Assembly: GCF_012927085.1 (NCBI RefSeq)
Contig: NZ_JABBFX010000003.1
Span: 186,001-250,000 of the forward strand
DNA from: Ramlibacter agri
Lineage (GTDB): Bacteria > Pseudomonadota > Gammaproteobacteria > Burkholderiales > Burkholderiaceae_C
Reading direction: 5' to 3'
Length of the DNA: 64,000 bases
The notes beneath the pieces are model-generated. The model was not told the DNA's origin and did no database searches. It was given only the letters and a program-made list of their open reading frames with translations. Every line of letters starts with the position of its first letter. Within the stretch, counting starts at the first letter, position 1. The position numbers and the translations under genes were made by a program. This document shows, in pieces, positions 8,531 through 17,129 of this stretch.

Positions 8531-9282
8531 AGCGCCTGTCTTCGTGGATCGGCTCGCTCGCCGTGCTGGCGCTGACGCTGGGCCTGTGGTGGCTCGCAAG
8601 CCACGAGCAATGGGTCAGCAAGGTGTTCCTGCCCACGCCGGAAGCGGCGTGGGCCAGCCTGCAGGAAGGCCTGCGGGAAGGCAGCCTGGGCGAACAGTCC
8701 TGGGCCACGGTAGGCCGCATGGTCGAAGGCTGGCTGCTGGCCTGCCTGGCGGGTGTGCTGCTCGGGGCACTGGTCGGCACGTCGGCCGCGGCGCGTGCGT
8801 GGCTGCAGCCGCTGCTGGAGTTCATCCGGCCCTTGCCGGCTTCAGCGGTGCTGCCGCTGGCGATCTCGCTGTTCGGCCTGAGTGGCGGCATGGTGTTGTT
8901 CGTCGTCGCTTTCGGCGCGATGTGGCCGGTGCTGCTGGCCACCTTGCACGGCTTCGCCAACGTGGAGCCCCGGCTGCGCGAAGTGGCGGCGGCCTTGCAG
9001 TTGCCGCGGCGCGACTTCATCTGGAAGATGGGCCTGCCGAATGCGATGCCCGACATCCTGGCCGGCATGCGGCTGGCGATGACGGTGTCGCTGATCGTCG
9101 CGGTGGTGGGCGAGATGATCGCGTCGCAATCGGGGCTGGGGCAGGCCATTCTGCTGGCCGCGCGCTCTTTCCGTGCGAGCGACCTGTTCGCGGGCATTGT
9201 GCTGCTGGGGGTGATCGGTTTCGTGGCGAATGCTTTGCTGGCAGCCGCTGAGAGGCGTTTGCTGCGTTGGCAGCTTGCCTGA
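8527..9282 (+). CDS. ABC transporter permease (second of two)
   Basis: A 251-residue inner-membrane permease starting MKRLSSWIGSLAVLALTLGL. It has about six transmembrane segments and an EAA loop (REVAAALQLPRRDFIWKMGLPNAMPDILAGMRLA). The ATG at 8527 overlaps the first permease stop (ATGA). It is the last gene of the operon that starts at 3146; a single REP-like unit follows 24 bases after its stop. Confidence 0.92.
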   Translation: MKRLSSWIGSLAVLALTLGLWWLASHEQWVSKVFLPTPEAAWASLQEGLREGSLGEQSWATVGRMVEGWLLACLAGVLLGALVGTSAAARAWLQPLLEFIRPLPASAVLPLAISLFGLSGGMVLFVVAFGAMWPVLLATLHGFANVEPRLREVAAALQLPRRDFIWKMGLPNAMPDILAGMRLAMTVSLIVAVVGEMIASQSGLGQAILLAARSFRASDLFAGIVLLGVIGFVANALLAAAERRLLRWQLA

Positions 9283-9305
9283 GGATCCCGGGAACATGTC
9301 GCCAT

Positions 9306-9335
9306 GTAGGCTGCGCAGCAAGCTGCGCACCCTAC
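9306..9335. repeat. single REP-like palindromic unit
   Basis: Bases 9312-9335 match 24 bases of the right-hand unit of the pair at 5997-6022. The whole is a palindrome with GTAGG at one end and CCTAC at the other around GCAGC-AA-GCTGC. It sits after the ABC operon and may act as a transcript end or mRNA-stabilising hairpin. Confidence 0.8.
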
Positions 9336-9443
9336 GGGCGCGAGACATTGGCCAGGACGCCGAATTCGGCAACCTGGTCCGCAGCGAGAGTAAGGACCTC
9401 GGCAGGCATCGGGCCTCCTGATGCCTGCAATTGCCAAAGTCGA

Positions 9444-9471
9444 TTGGTGCCCGCGGCGCCCGCGCCCTAGC
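9444..9471 (+). promoter_or_regulatory. candidate promoter (TTGGTG-N16-CCTAGC) for the Bug gene
   Basis: The same TTGGTG-N16-CCTA layout as at 3105-3132 occurs 41 bases before the ATG at 9512. The remainder of 9283-9511 holds the REP unit and no convincing gene. Confidence 0.3.
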
Positions 9472-9511
9472 ATGCCGCGCAGTGCCGACAGGCAGGAGAC
9501 AACAAGCCACC

Positions 9512-10480
9512 ATGATCCAACGCCGTACCTTGCTGGCCACCGCTGCCGGCCTCGCCGCCACCGGTTTCGCCCGTGCCCAAGGCAGCTACCCCGACCGCCC
9601 CATCCGGCTGGTGGTGCCCAACCCGCCCGGCGGGCCGTCCGACATCGTCGGCCGCTTCCTCGCCGAGAGCATGCACAAGGACCTGGGCCAGCCGCTGGTG
9701 ATCGACAACCGCCCCGGCGCCGCCGGCCTCATCGGCACCGGCGCTGTCATCAGCGCGCCGGCCGATGGCTACACGGTGCTGGTCACTTCGCGCTCCAACC
9801 ACGTGATGGCGCCGCTGGTGCAGAAGACGCAGGTCGACCCCGCCCGCGACCTCGCGCCGGTCGGCCTGGCGCTGCGCGCGGTCGGCATGTTCGTGACCCA
9901 CGCGAAGGCGCCGTTCCGCACGCTGAAGGACCTGATCGCGTACGCCAAGGCCAACCCGGGCAAGCTGTTCTACGGCAGCGCGGGCATCGGCGCGACCAAC
10001 CACATCGCGATCGAGCAGTTCAAGAAGCTGGCCGGCATCGACATCACGCACGTCCCCTACAAGGGCACCGGCACCCTGCTGACCGGCCTGATGGGCGGCG
10101 AGGTGTCGCTGGCGCTGCTGGACTTCGCCTCCGCGCAACCCGGCGTCAAGGGCGGCGCGCTGCTGCCGCTGGTGCAGACGGCCTCGCGCCGCCTGAGCTC
10201 GCTGCCGGACGTGCCGACCCTGGTGGAATCCGGCTTCCGCAACTACGACCCCTCGTTCTGGATCGGCCTGGCGGTGCCGAAGGCGACGCCGGCGCCGGTG
10301 ATCGCCCGGCTGAACAAGTCGCTCGACCTGGCGCTGGCCGACACGCAGATGAAGGCCCGCGCGCAGGTCAACGGCTGGGAACTGGTGGGCGGCTCACCCA
10401 AAGTGCTGGCCGACACGATCGCGCAGGACCTGGCAGATTTCCCGGCGCTGGTGAAGCAGCTGGATATCAAGGCGAGCTGA
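9512..10480 (+). CDS. TTT/Bug-family periplasmic substrate-binding protein
   Basis: A 322-residue exported protein. The leader is MIQRRTLLATAAGLAATGFARA, and the mature N-terminus SYPDRPIRLVVPNPPGGPSDIVGR carries the Bug signature (Y-P-x-(K/R)-P-I and P-x-G-G-x-x-D). The loop DNRPGAAGLIG and the HVPYKGTG motif around residue 187 are typical ligand-binding elements for small carboxylates. Start at 9512; an upstream in-frame start would add a charged stretch before the signal peptide. No TctA/TctB membrane partner is adjacent. It is the first of six such genes in this window. Confidence 0.92.
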   Translation: MIQRRTLLATAAGLAATGFARAQGSYPDRPIRLVVPNPPGGPSDIVGRFLAESMHKDLGQPLVIDNRPGAAGLIGTGAVISAPADGYTVLVTSRSNHVMAPLVQKTQVDPARDLAPVGLALRAVGMFVTHAKAPFRTLKDLIAYAKANPGKLFYGSAGIGATNHIAIEQFKKLAGIDITHVPYKGTGTLLTGLMGGEVSLALLDFASAQPGVKGGALLPLVQTASRRLSSLPDVPTLVESGFRNYDPSFWIGLAVPKATPAPVIARLNKSLDLALADTQMKARAQVNGWELVGGSPKVLADTIAQDLADFPALVKQLDIKAS

Positions 10481-10489
10481 TCGCGCACC

Positions 10490-10511
10490 GTATGGGACTT
10501 AGGTCCCATAC
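10490..10511. terminator. perfect 9-bp hairpin after the Bug gene
   Basis: Arms GTATGGGAC and GTCCCATAC enclose the 4-base loop TTAG, starting 10 bases after the TGA. It has no following T-run, so it may be a transcript-end hairpin or a dyad operator for the lipoprotein gene at 10536. Confidence 0.55.
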
Positions 10512-10535
10512 AGCAGCGGGCGCCGCGGCGGGAAC

Positions 10536-11264
10536 ATGCGGCGCCTCATGCCCAAGCATTCAACCCTCCATTCCGTCGCGCTGCTGCTGGCGCTGGCCGG
10601 GTGCGCCGGCACGCCTTCCGCGCCGTCCACCGTGGCAGCGGCCGACAACAGCTGGCCGCTGGCCGGCACCTTCTGGCAACTGGCGGAAGTGGGGGGCACG
10701 CGCGTCGAGACGCCGCCTTCGCGGATCGCGCCTTTCCTGGTCCTGCAATCCGCCGACCAGCAAGCGAAGGGCTTCGGTGGCTGCAACCGCTTCGACGGCG
10801 GCTATGCGCTGGACGGCGCCGCGCTGCGCTTCCAGCCCCCGGGCGGGACGCGGCACGACTGCGCGGGCGGCACGGCGCAGGAGCAGGCCTTCCTGCAGGC
10901 GCTGGCCGCCACGGCCAGCTGGCGACAGGACGGCGACCGGCTGCAATTGCTGGCCGCGGACGGCAAGCCGGTGGCGGCCTTCAACGCGTCGGCACAGCGT
11001 TACGTCTGCGACGGCAGCAAGATGATGTTCGTGCACGCCGAGCCGCGCGAGGCCGTGCTTGCCATGGACGGCCGGGTCTATTCGATGGAAGACGCGCCGG
11101 TAGCCTCCGGCGTGCGCTACCTGGCCGCCGAGGGCCGCAGCCCTGGCTATTCGCTGGAATGGCTCACCAAGGACGGCAGCGAAGGCCTGCTGGTCGAAGC
11201 GCCCCAGAGCGACGCCCGCAGCATGGCCGACCAGCGCACCGTCGCGCGCTGCAAGCGCAGCTGA
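10536..11264 (+). CDS. META (HslJ-like) plus MliC-type two-domain lipoprotein
   Basis: A 242-residue envelope lipoprotein. The N-terminal signal ends in the lipobox LALAGC (Cys near residue 23). Residues ~38-145 match the META/HslJ fold (TFWQLAEVGGTRV, GGCNRFDGGY). Residues ~150-238 match the C-type lysozyme inhibitor MliC (YVCDGSKMMFVH, YSMEDAPVASGVRYLA, final Cys in VARCKRS). HslJ-type domains occur in heat-shock or antibiotic-tolerance outer-membrane proteins, and MliC inhibits host or competitor lysozyme. The protein is therefore probably an outer-membrane cell-wall protection factor (inference). An alternative ATG lies at 10548. Confidence 0.82.
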   Translation: MRRLMPKHSTLHSVALLLALAGCAGTPSAPSTVAAADNSWPLAGTFWQLAEVGGTRVETPPSRIAPFLVLQSADQQAKGFGGCNRFDGGYALDGAALRFQPPGGTRHDCAGGTAQEQAFLQALAATASWRQDGDRLQLLAADGKPVAAFNASAQRYVCDGSKMMFVHAEPREAVLAMDGRVYSMEDAPVASGVRYLAAEGRSPGYSLEWLTKDGSEGLLVEAPQSDARSMADQRTVARCKRS

Positions 11265-11285
11265 GCGCACGAGCCGTGCCGCGAT

Positions 11286-11304
11286 GAGGGATGATGCGTC
11301 CCTC
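11286..11304. promoter_or_regulatory. dyad GAGGGA-N7-TCCCTC upstream of frmA
   Basis: A 6-bp inverted repeat with a 7-base loop lies 17-35 bases upstream of the frmA ATG. Position suggests an operator or leader hairpin for the formaldehyde operon; no frmR gene lies nearby. Confidence 0.35.
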
Positions 11305-11320
11305 GCAAGAAGGACATCGC

Positions 11321-12427
11321 ATGAAGACGAAAGCCGCCGTCGCCTGGAAAGCAGGCGCTCCCCTGACCATCGAAACGCTGGACCTGGACGGTCCGCGCCC
11401 CGGCGAAGTGCTGGTGGAAGTGATGGCCACCGGCATCTGCCACACCGATTACTACACGCTCTCGGGCGCCGACCCCGAAGGCCTGTTCCCGGCCGTGCTG
11501 GGCCATGAAGGCGCCGGCATCGTGCGCGAGGTCGGCGCCGGCGTCACCTCGCTGAAGCCCGGCGACCACGTCATCCCGCTGTACACGCCCGAATGCCGGC
11601 AGTGCAAGTTCTGCCTGTCGCGCAAGACCAACCTGTGCCAGGCGATCCGCACGACGCAGGGCCGCGGCCTGATGCCGGACGGCACCGCGCGCTTCTCGCT
11701 GGACGGCAAGCCCGTGCTGCACTACATGGGCACTTCCACGTTCAGCAACTTCATCGTGGCGCCCGAGATCGCCATGGCCAAGATCCGCGAGGACGCGCCC
11801 TTCGACGTCGTCTGCTACATCGGCTGCGGCGTCACCACCGGCATCGGCGCGGTGATCTTCACGGCCAAGGTGGAGGCGGGCGCCAACGTCGCCGTGTTCG
11901 GCCTGGGCGGCATCGGCCTCAACGTGATCCAGGGCGCCAGGATGGTGGGCGCCGACAAGATCATCGGCATCGACCTCAACCCCGAGCGCGAGGCGATGGC
12001 CCGCAAGTTCGGGATGACGCACTTCCTGAACCCGAAGGACCACCCCAACATCGTCGACGCGATCCAGCAGCTGACCGATGGCGGCGTCGACTACAGCTTC
12101 GAGTGCATCGGCAACACGACGACGATGCGCCAGGCGCTGGAGTGCTGCCACAAGGGCTGGGGCCAGAGCATCATCATCGGCGTGGCCGAGGCCGGCAAGG
12201 AAATCAGCACGCGGCCGTTCCAGCTGGTGACCGGGCGCGAGTGGAAGGGCTCGGCCTTCGGCGGCGCGCGCGGCCGCACCGACGTGCCGAAGATCGTCGA
12301 CTGGTACATGGACCGCAAGATCAACATCGACGACCTGATCACGCACCGCCTCAAGCTGGAAGACATCAACAAGGGCTTCGACCTGATGAAGGCCGGCGAA
12401 TCGATCCGCTCCGTGGTGGTCTACTGA
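11321..12427 (+). CDS. frmA: S-(hydroxymethyl)glutathione dehydrogenase (class III alcohol dehydrogenase)
   Basis: A 368-residue zinc-dependent dehydrogenase that oxidises the formaldehyde-glutathione adduct to S-formylglutathione with NAD. Catalytic zinc ligands are visible (GICHTDYYT, GHEGAG, and the later Cys in CYIGCGVTTG), as are the four structural zinc cysteines (PECRQCKFCLSRKTNLC). The cofactor motif is FGLGGIGLNVIQGA and the class III Phe/Arg-containing C-terminus ends ESIRSVVVY. Start at 11321 (MKTKAAVAW), the standard family start; an ATG at 11291 overlaps the dyad. The stop shares one base with the next ATG. Confidence 0.97.
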   Translation: MKTKAAVAWKAGAPLTIETLDLDGPRPGEVLVEVMATGICHTDYYTLSGADPEGLFPAVLGHEGAGIVREVGAGVTSLKPGDHVIPLYTPECRQCKFCLSRKTNLCQAIRTTQGRGLMPDGTARFSLDGKPVLHYMGTSTFSNFIVAPEIAMAKIREDAPFDVVCYIGCGVTTGIGAVIFTAKVEAGANVAVFGLGGIGLNVIQGARMVGADKIIGIDLNPEREAMARKFGMTHFLNPKDHPNIVDAIQQLTDGGVDYSFECIGNTTTMRQALECCHKGWGQSIIIGVAEAGKEISTRPFQLVTGREWKGSAFGGARGRTDVPKIVDWYMDRKINIDDLITHRLKLEDINKGFDLMKAGESIRSVVVY

Positions 12428-13272
12428 TGGCGGATGTGACCACGCTGGAGCAGCACCGCTGCTTCGACGGTGTTCAGGGCTTCTACGAGCATGCGTCGAG
12501 CGAGATCGGCCTGCCCATGCGCTTTGGCGTCTACCTGCCGCCGCAGGCCCAGCAAGGGCCTTGCCCCGTGCTGCTGTGCCTGGCGGGCCTCACCTGCAAC
12601 GAGCAGACCTTTGCCATCAAGGCCGGCGCGCAGCAGCATGCGGCGAAGCACGGGCTGGTGCTGGTGACGCCGGACACCAGCCCGCGCGGCACCGGCGCGC
12701 CGGATGCGGATGCCGACTGGGACTTCGGCCACGGCGCCGGCTTCTACCTGGACGCGACGCGCGAGCCCTATGCGCGCCACTTCCGCATGGAAAGCTGGCT
12801 GATGCAGGAGCTGCCGCAGGTGCTGCAGGAGCATTTCCCGGTGCAGATGGATCGCGCGGGCGTGCTGGGCCACTCGATGGGCGGCCATGGCGCGCTGACG
12901 CTGGCGCTGCGCCACCCCGGGCGCTTCCGCAGCGTGTCGGCCTTCGCGCCGATCTGCGCGCCGACGGAAGTGCCGTGGGGCCAGAAGGCTTTCGGCGGCT
13001 ACCTGGAGGGCGACCCATCGACCTGGGCCGCGCATGACGCGGTGAAGCTGTTGGGGCGGGGCGCACGGGTGCCTGCGCTACTGGTCGACCAGGGCCTGGA
13101 AGACCAGTTCCTGGCGACGCAGCTGCGGCCCGAGCGGCTGGAGCAGGCCTGCGCGGCCGCCGGCCAGCCGCTGACCTTGCGGCGGCATGCCGGCTACGAC
13201 CACGGCTACTTCTTCATCCAGAGCTTCATCGCGGAGCACGTGGCGCACCACGCGAAAGCGCTGGCCGGTTGA
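12427..13272 (+). CDS. fghA: S-formylglutathione hydrolase
   Basis: A 281-residue serine hydrolase of the esterase D family, converting S-formylglutathione to formate and glutathione. The nucleophile elbow is GHSMGGHGAL (Ser near residue 146). The acid and base lie near DQGLEDQFLA and the C-terminal DHGYFF. The ATG overlaps the frmA stop by one base, so the two enzymes are translationally coupled and form the complete glutathione-dependent formaldehyde detoxification module. Confidence 0.96.
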   Translation: MADVTTLEQHRCFDGVQGFYEHASSEIGLPMRFGVYLPPQAQQGPCPVLLCLAGLTCNEQTFAIKAGAQQHAAKHGLVLVTPDTSPRGTGAPDADADWDFGHGAGFYLDATREPYARHFRMESWLMQELPQVLQEHFPVQMDRAGVLGHSMGGHGALTLALRHPGRFRSVSAFAPICAPTEVPWGQKAFGGYLEGDPSTWAAHDAVKLLGRGARVPALLVDQGLEDQFLATQLRPERLEQACAAAGQPLTLRRHAGYDHGYFFIQSFIAEHVAHHAKALAG

Positions 13273-13275
13273 GGG

Positions 13276-13635
13276 CTACATGCCTTCCATGCAATCGTGC
13301 GCCTTCGCCTTGGCGATCTCGCTGGACATCGGCACGCCGTCATCGACGGTGTTGTCGATGCCGCCGCTGATGGTGAGGTGCTCGATCACCTTCTGCGTCG
13401 CGACCGGGATCGGTTGAGCGACCGGGGTGGCAACCGGCGCGGTGGCCGCGTGCTTCGGCACCGGCTGCTCCGGCAGCGTGGAAGGCGTCACCAGCGCGGC
13501 GAGCGCCAGGCCGCCGACTACGGCCATTGCGCCGGCTGCTATCCAGCGCGGCCGCGGCAACTGCATGCTGGGCGGCGTCGCGCCCGCGCCCTTGGGTTCC
13601 GGTTCCATCGCGTCTTCACGGATCAGGTGGCACAT
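13276..13635 (-). CDS. small single-pass membrane protein, unknown function
   Basis: A 119-residue protein (MCHLIREDAMEPEPKG...). It has a Pro-rich cytoplasmic stretch, one hydrophobic segment at about residues 31-50 (WIAAGAMAVVGGLALAALV), an Ala/Pro/Val-rich linker, and a conserved-looking tail ending AKAKAHDCMEGM. The ATG at 13633-13635 is chosen because a GAGGAG lies just upstream on this strand. The same frame continues far upstream as a shadow of the MFS gene. It converges with fghA with a 3-base gap. Possibly a periplasmic anchor protein; no family recognised. Confidence 0.65.
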   Translation of the reverse strand: MCHLIREDAMEPEPKGAGATPPSMQLPRPRWIAAGAMAVVGGLALAALVTPSTLPEQPVPKHAATAPVATPVAQPIPVATQKVIEHLTISGGIDNTVDDGVPMSSEIAKAKAHDCMEGM

Positions 13636-13776
13636 CGCGGGCTCCTCAGGGAATGCTGCGGCAAGTATGGTGCGACGCGGGAAGGATGCCAAGGCGCGTT
13701 GCTGTTGGTGACGTGGTTTCATGATCGAAAGCCCGACTCCCAGCGCCCGGTACACCGACCTCCCTAGAATCCCCCC

Positions 13777-15177
13777 GTGCGTCGCGTGACTCTTACCGTG
13801 GCGGCAGCGTTGTTCATGCTGCTGCTGGACGGCTCCATCCTGAACACTTCCCTGCCTGCAATGGCCCGCGCCCTCGGCGTGCGCCCGCTGGCGCTGAGCG
13901 CGGCAGTCACCGTGTACCTGCTGGCCGCGGCCGCCGTGCTGCCGCTGGCCAGCTGGCTGGGCGAGCGCTTCGGCCTGCGCCGCCTGTTCGCGCTGGCCAT
14001 CGCCCTGTTCACTGTGTCGTCGCTGCTGTGCGGACTGGCGCAGGACGCGCAACAGCTGGTGATCGCCCGCGCGCTGCAGGGCTTCGGCGGCGGCCTGATG
14101 ATGCCGGTGGGCCGCACCCTGGCGATGCAGCGCGCGCGCAAGGAAGACCTGATCGGCATCCAGGCGCTGCTGACCTGGCCCGCGCTGTTCGCGCCGGTGC
14201 TGGGCCCGCCGCTCGGCGGCTTCATCACCACCTATGCGTCGTGGCGCTGGAACTTCCTGCTGAACATCCCGCTGGGTGCGGTTGCCATCTTCCTCATCCT
14301 GCGCTGGGTGCCGCGTGAAGAGTTGCGGCCGCCGCGGCCGCTGGACGTGCGGGGCGCTGTCGGCGCCGCGCTGGGCCTGACCTTGCTGCTGGGCGGACTG
14401 GAAGCCACGGCCCACGCCGTCGGCGAGCATGTGGCGGTGGCGCCGGCCCTCGTCACCATCGCGGCCGGCTTCGTCGCGCTGTATGCAACGGTCTGGCACC
14501 TGGGACGCGCGGAGCATCCGGTCGTCAGCCTCGCGCCGCTGGCGCACCACACCTTCCGCGTCGCCACGGTCACCGGCGGCACCTTCGCTTCGATGACCCT
14601 GCAGGCCACGCCTTTCCTGCTGCCTCTGCTGTTCCAGCTGGCGCTGGGGCGCAGCGCCGTCGATGCCGGCGCGATGCTGCTGCCTTACTTCCTGGGCAAC
14701 CTGGGCATGAAGTCGGTGTCCACGCCGATCCTTCTGCGCCTGGGCTTCCGGCGCGTGCTGGTGCTCATGGGCTTCGCCAACGCGGTGGCCATAGCGGCCT
14801 TCGCGTTCACCGGGCCGCAGACGCCCTGGCTGGTGCTGGTGCTGCTGCTGGTCGCGGCCGGCTGCGTGCGCTCCATGCTGCTGACCGCGGTGAACACGCT
14901 GATGTTCGCCGACGTGACGCTGCCCGAACGCGGCGCGGCCTCGGCCTTGTCCACGATTTCCATGCAGGTGGCGGCCGCGATGGGCGTGGCGGTCGGCGCC
15001 ATCCTGCTGGCGCTGGCGCAAGCAGCCAACGGCCACCCGCACCTGGAACTGCCGGACTTCCGCGTGGCCTTCCTGGTGATGGGCGCGATCTGCGCGCTGG
15101 CGACCGTGAGCTTCTGGCGGCTGCCGCACGATGCCGGCGCGGAGATGACCCGCGCTACCGCGGGACGCGCGGGCTAA
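13777..15177 (+). CDS. DHA2-type MFS multidrug efflux transporter
   Basis: A 466-residue inner-membrane protein. The first helix carries the MFS motif D (LDGSILNTSLPAMARALG), and motif A follows as GERFGLRRLF. About 14 hydrophobic segments and the motif LGPPLGGFITTYASWRWNFLLNIPLG (motif C/antiporter region) place it in the EmrB/QacA drug:proton antiporter group. The start is GTG at 13777. There is no periplasmic adaptor gene (EmrA) next to it. Its TAA overlaps the SDR gene stop by four bases on the opposite strand. Confidence 0.9.
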   Translation: MRRVTLTVAAALFMLLLDGSILNTSLPAMARALGVRPLALSAAVTVYLLAAAAVLPLASWLGERFGLRRLFALAIALFTVSSLLCGLAQDAQQLVIARALQGFGGGLMMPVGRTLAMQRARKEDLIGIQALLTWPALFAPVLGPPLGGFITTYASWRWNFLLNIPLGAVAIFLILRWVPREELRPPRPLDVRGAVGAALGLTLLLGGLEATAHAVGEHVAVAPALVTIAAGFVALYATVWHLGRAEHPVVSLAPLAHHTFRVATVTGGTFASMTLQATPFLLPLLFQLALGRSAVDAGAMLLPYFLGNLGMKSVSTPILLRLGFRRVLVLMGFANAVAIAAFAFTGPQTPWLVLVLLLVAAGCVRSMLLTAVNTLMFADVTLPERGAASALSTISMQVAAAMGVAVGAILLALAQAANGHPHLELPDFRVAFLVMGAICALATVSFWRLPHDAGAEMTRATAGRAG

Positions 15178-16013
15178 GCCTCGCGCGTGGCGACGGCGGC
15201 GCGCGTATTGCGCTCCGCCTGCACGGCGGCCTGCAGCAACTTCTCCGGCAACTTCGGGAACAAGCGTCCCAGCAGCCACCCGATACGGCCGCGCGCCGGC
15301 ATCACGATGACGCGTTCGTTGCGTTCGACCGCGGCGAGGGTGTCCTCGGCGCAGCGGTCGACGGGGTAGGGCGTGCCGGCCACGCGCGTCAGGAAACGGC
15401 GGGCGTCCGGGACCCAGGGGATGCCCGTGCCCTGCAGGTTGCGCTTCTCCAGGATCGGCGTCTCGATGACGGAAGGGCACAGCGCGCTCACGCGCACGCC
15501 ATGCGCCGCCGCTTCTATGCGCAGGCTGGTGCTAAGGCCGACCACCGCGTGCTTGGCCAGCGCATAAGGCGCCAGCAGCGGCGCCGGCCCGAGGCCGGCC
15601 ATCGAGGCGGTGTTGACGATGTGCCCCGAGCGCTGCTTCACCATGATCGGGTAGGCCGCCAGCACGCCGTGCAGGACGCCGTACAGGTCGATGTCGATCA
15701 CGTGCCGCCAGACCGGCAGCGGAATCTCGTGCGCTTCGCCGCCGGCGCCGATGCCGGCGTTGTTGAAGATGTAATCCAGGTGGCCGTGCTCGCGGGCGAA
15801 GGCTTCCACCGCATTGCGCACTGCATCGGCATCGCGCACGTCGAGTTGCACCGCGGTGCCGCCGCACTCGTCGGCCACGCGCTGCGCCCCGGCGCCGTCG
15901 ATGTCGGCGACGCGCACCACTGCGCCGCGCGCGCCGAGCGCCTTCGCCAACGCCCGCCCGATGCCGGAAGCGCCGCCGGTGATGAACGCCGTCTTGCCCT
16001 GGAAAGCCTGCAT
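15174..16013 (-). CDS. SDR-family short-chain dehydrogenase/reductase
   Basis: A 279-residue Rossmann-fold oxidoreductase. The cofactor motif TGGASGIG lies at residues 12-19, followed by NNAG, the catalytic Ser in NTASMAGLG, and Y-x-x-x-K as YALAK. A basic, hydrophobic C-terminal tail (IGWLLGRLFPKLPEKLLQ) suggests membrane association. Start at 16013 (MQAFQGKTAFITGG), with a GAGGCGC-type ribosome site weakly visible. It likely uses NAD(P)H on a hydroxy or keto compound; the substrate is unknown. Confidence 0.9.
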   Translation of the reverse strand: MQAFQGKTAFITGGASGIGRALAKALGARGAVVRVADIDGAGAQRVADECGGTAVQLDVRDADAVRNAVEAFAREHGHLDYIFNNAGIGAGGEAHEIPLPVWRHVIDIDLYGVLHGVLAAYPIMVKQRSGHIVNTASMAGLGPAPLLAPYALAKHAVVGLSTSLRIEAAAHGVRVSALCPSVIETPILEKRNLQGTGIPWVPDARRFLTRVAGTPYPVDRCAEDTLAAVERNERVIVMPARGRIGWLLGRLFPKLPEKLLQAAVQAERNTRAAVATREA

Positions 16014-16084
16014 GCGCGCCTCCTCGCCCCGGTGGGGATGTGGAGGAATTCTAGGGCGTGCCACCGCGGCCCGCCCGGACCGGA

Positions 16085-16945
16085 TCAGCGAACGTCCAGC
16101 GGCACGGTGAGGGTCACCGAGGCCTTGTGCTTGTCCTGCGTGTCCCACTCCAGGCCGGTCGACAGGGTCGATCGCCAGGGCAGGTCGAAGCGCGTCCCGA
16201 GCATGGCGGTCGACACGGCAGCTTCCGTGTCCCAGCGCACCTGGCGGGTGTAGCGCGCTTCCACCCGCGTGGACGGGAGGAGCCGCCATTGCGTGCCGAG
16301 GCGCGCACCGGCGCGCGCTTCCTGCGCGCCCGCGGCCGAAACGTAACTGCGTTCGGCCGCGTCGACACCGGCACTCCAGCGCGCCGACCCGATGTCCTGG
16401 GTGAATTCGAGGTCCCAGCGCGAGCCTTCGGCGGCGGCATTGTCCGAGCTGGAGCGCAGGGCCTGGGCAGCGACATGACCTTGGCCGAACTGCTGCTGCA
16501 ACTTCAATTCCTGCCCGCTACGTGCGGGCGCCCACTCGTACTGGCTTTCCGCGCTGAGGCCCGCAGCGATCCGCGCGCGCCAGGCCGCGGCCGTGCCGCC
16601 GGCTTCACGTTCCCGCAATTGCAGCTTGCCGCCAAGGACGGGGTTCGCCAGCTCGAAGCTGGTGTCGCCGCGCTGGAACTGCTCCTCGCCGCCCGGCGCG
16701 GCATGGACCGTGGTGCGCAGCGTCCCCGCCGGCGTGGACAGCGAGCCGTCGAAGCGGCCGGGCGGGCTCGCGCTGTCCTCGGCGCCCAGGCGCTCGTAGC
16801 TGACCTCGACGCCCGAGAGCGGCTCCATCGTCGCGCGGTTGGCGGTCTCCGCGCCCGCGGGTGCGACAAGCAGGCCGAGGAGCAGCGCTGCTGGAATGCG
16901 GTAGCGGATGGGGAACGGAGGGAGCATGACGTCTTTGGCGTCCAT
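16085..16945 (-). CDS. exported protein, probable outer-membrane beta-barrel
   Basis: A 286-residue protein from the ATG at 16945 (280 from the one at 16927). It has a signal peptide IPAALLLGLLVAPAGAETA and then alternating polar/hydrophobic segments with aromatic girdle residues (SQYEWAPARSGQELKLQQQFG, GSRWDLEFTQDIG, ARYTRQVRWDTEAAVSTAMLG, TGLEWDTQDKHKASVTLTVPLDVR). These read as beta-hairpins of a porin-like barrel. I do not recognise a named family. No operon partner: it is divergent from the dehydrogenase at 17130. Confidence 0.65.
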   Translation of the reverse strand: MDAKDVMLPPFPIRYRIPAALLLGLLVAPAGAETANRATMEPLSGVEVSYERLGAEDSASPPGRFDGSLSTPAGTLRTTVHAAPGGEEQFQRGDTSFELANPVLGGKLQLREREAGGTAAAWRARIAAGLSAESQYEWAPARSGQELKLQQQFGQGHVAAQALRSSSDNAAAEGSRWDLEFTQDIGSARWSAGVDAAERSYVSAAGAQEARAGARLGTQWRLLPSTRVEARYTRQVRWDTEAAVSTAMLGTRFDLPWRSTLSTGLEWDTQDKHKASVTLTVPLDVR

Positions 16946-17129
16946 CGTAAGGGGCGGATGCGCGTGGAGGCAAGAACGGTGCGCGGAGACTGTGTTCCAG
17001 GTCCGGAAGAAACATTCCGTGCCCTTGATCCATCGAGCAGGACTGGGCTTCCGGCCCCGAACCGGATCTTGTTGCTCTGTCCCCCGGGGCATGTATAGGA
17101 TCGCATCCCGTATCAAGGAGTCGGACGCG

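Noticed and set aside
13636..15480. Minus-strand frame of 734 codons running from the small membrane protein gene across the MFS gene
   Set aside because: Antisense shadow of a high-GC gene; His/Arg/Gln-rich composition and no domain. Only its last 119 codons (13276-13635) look like protein.
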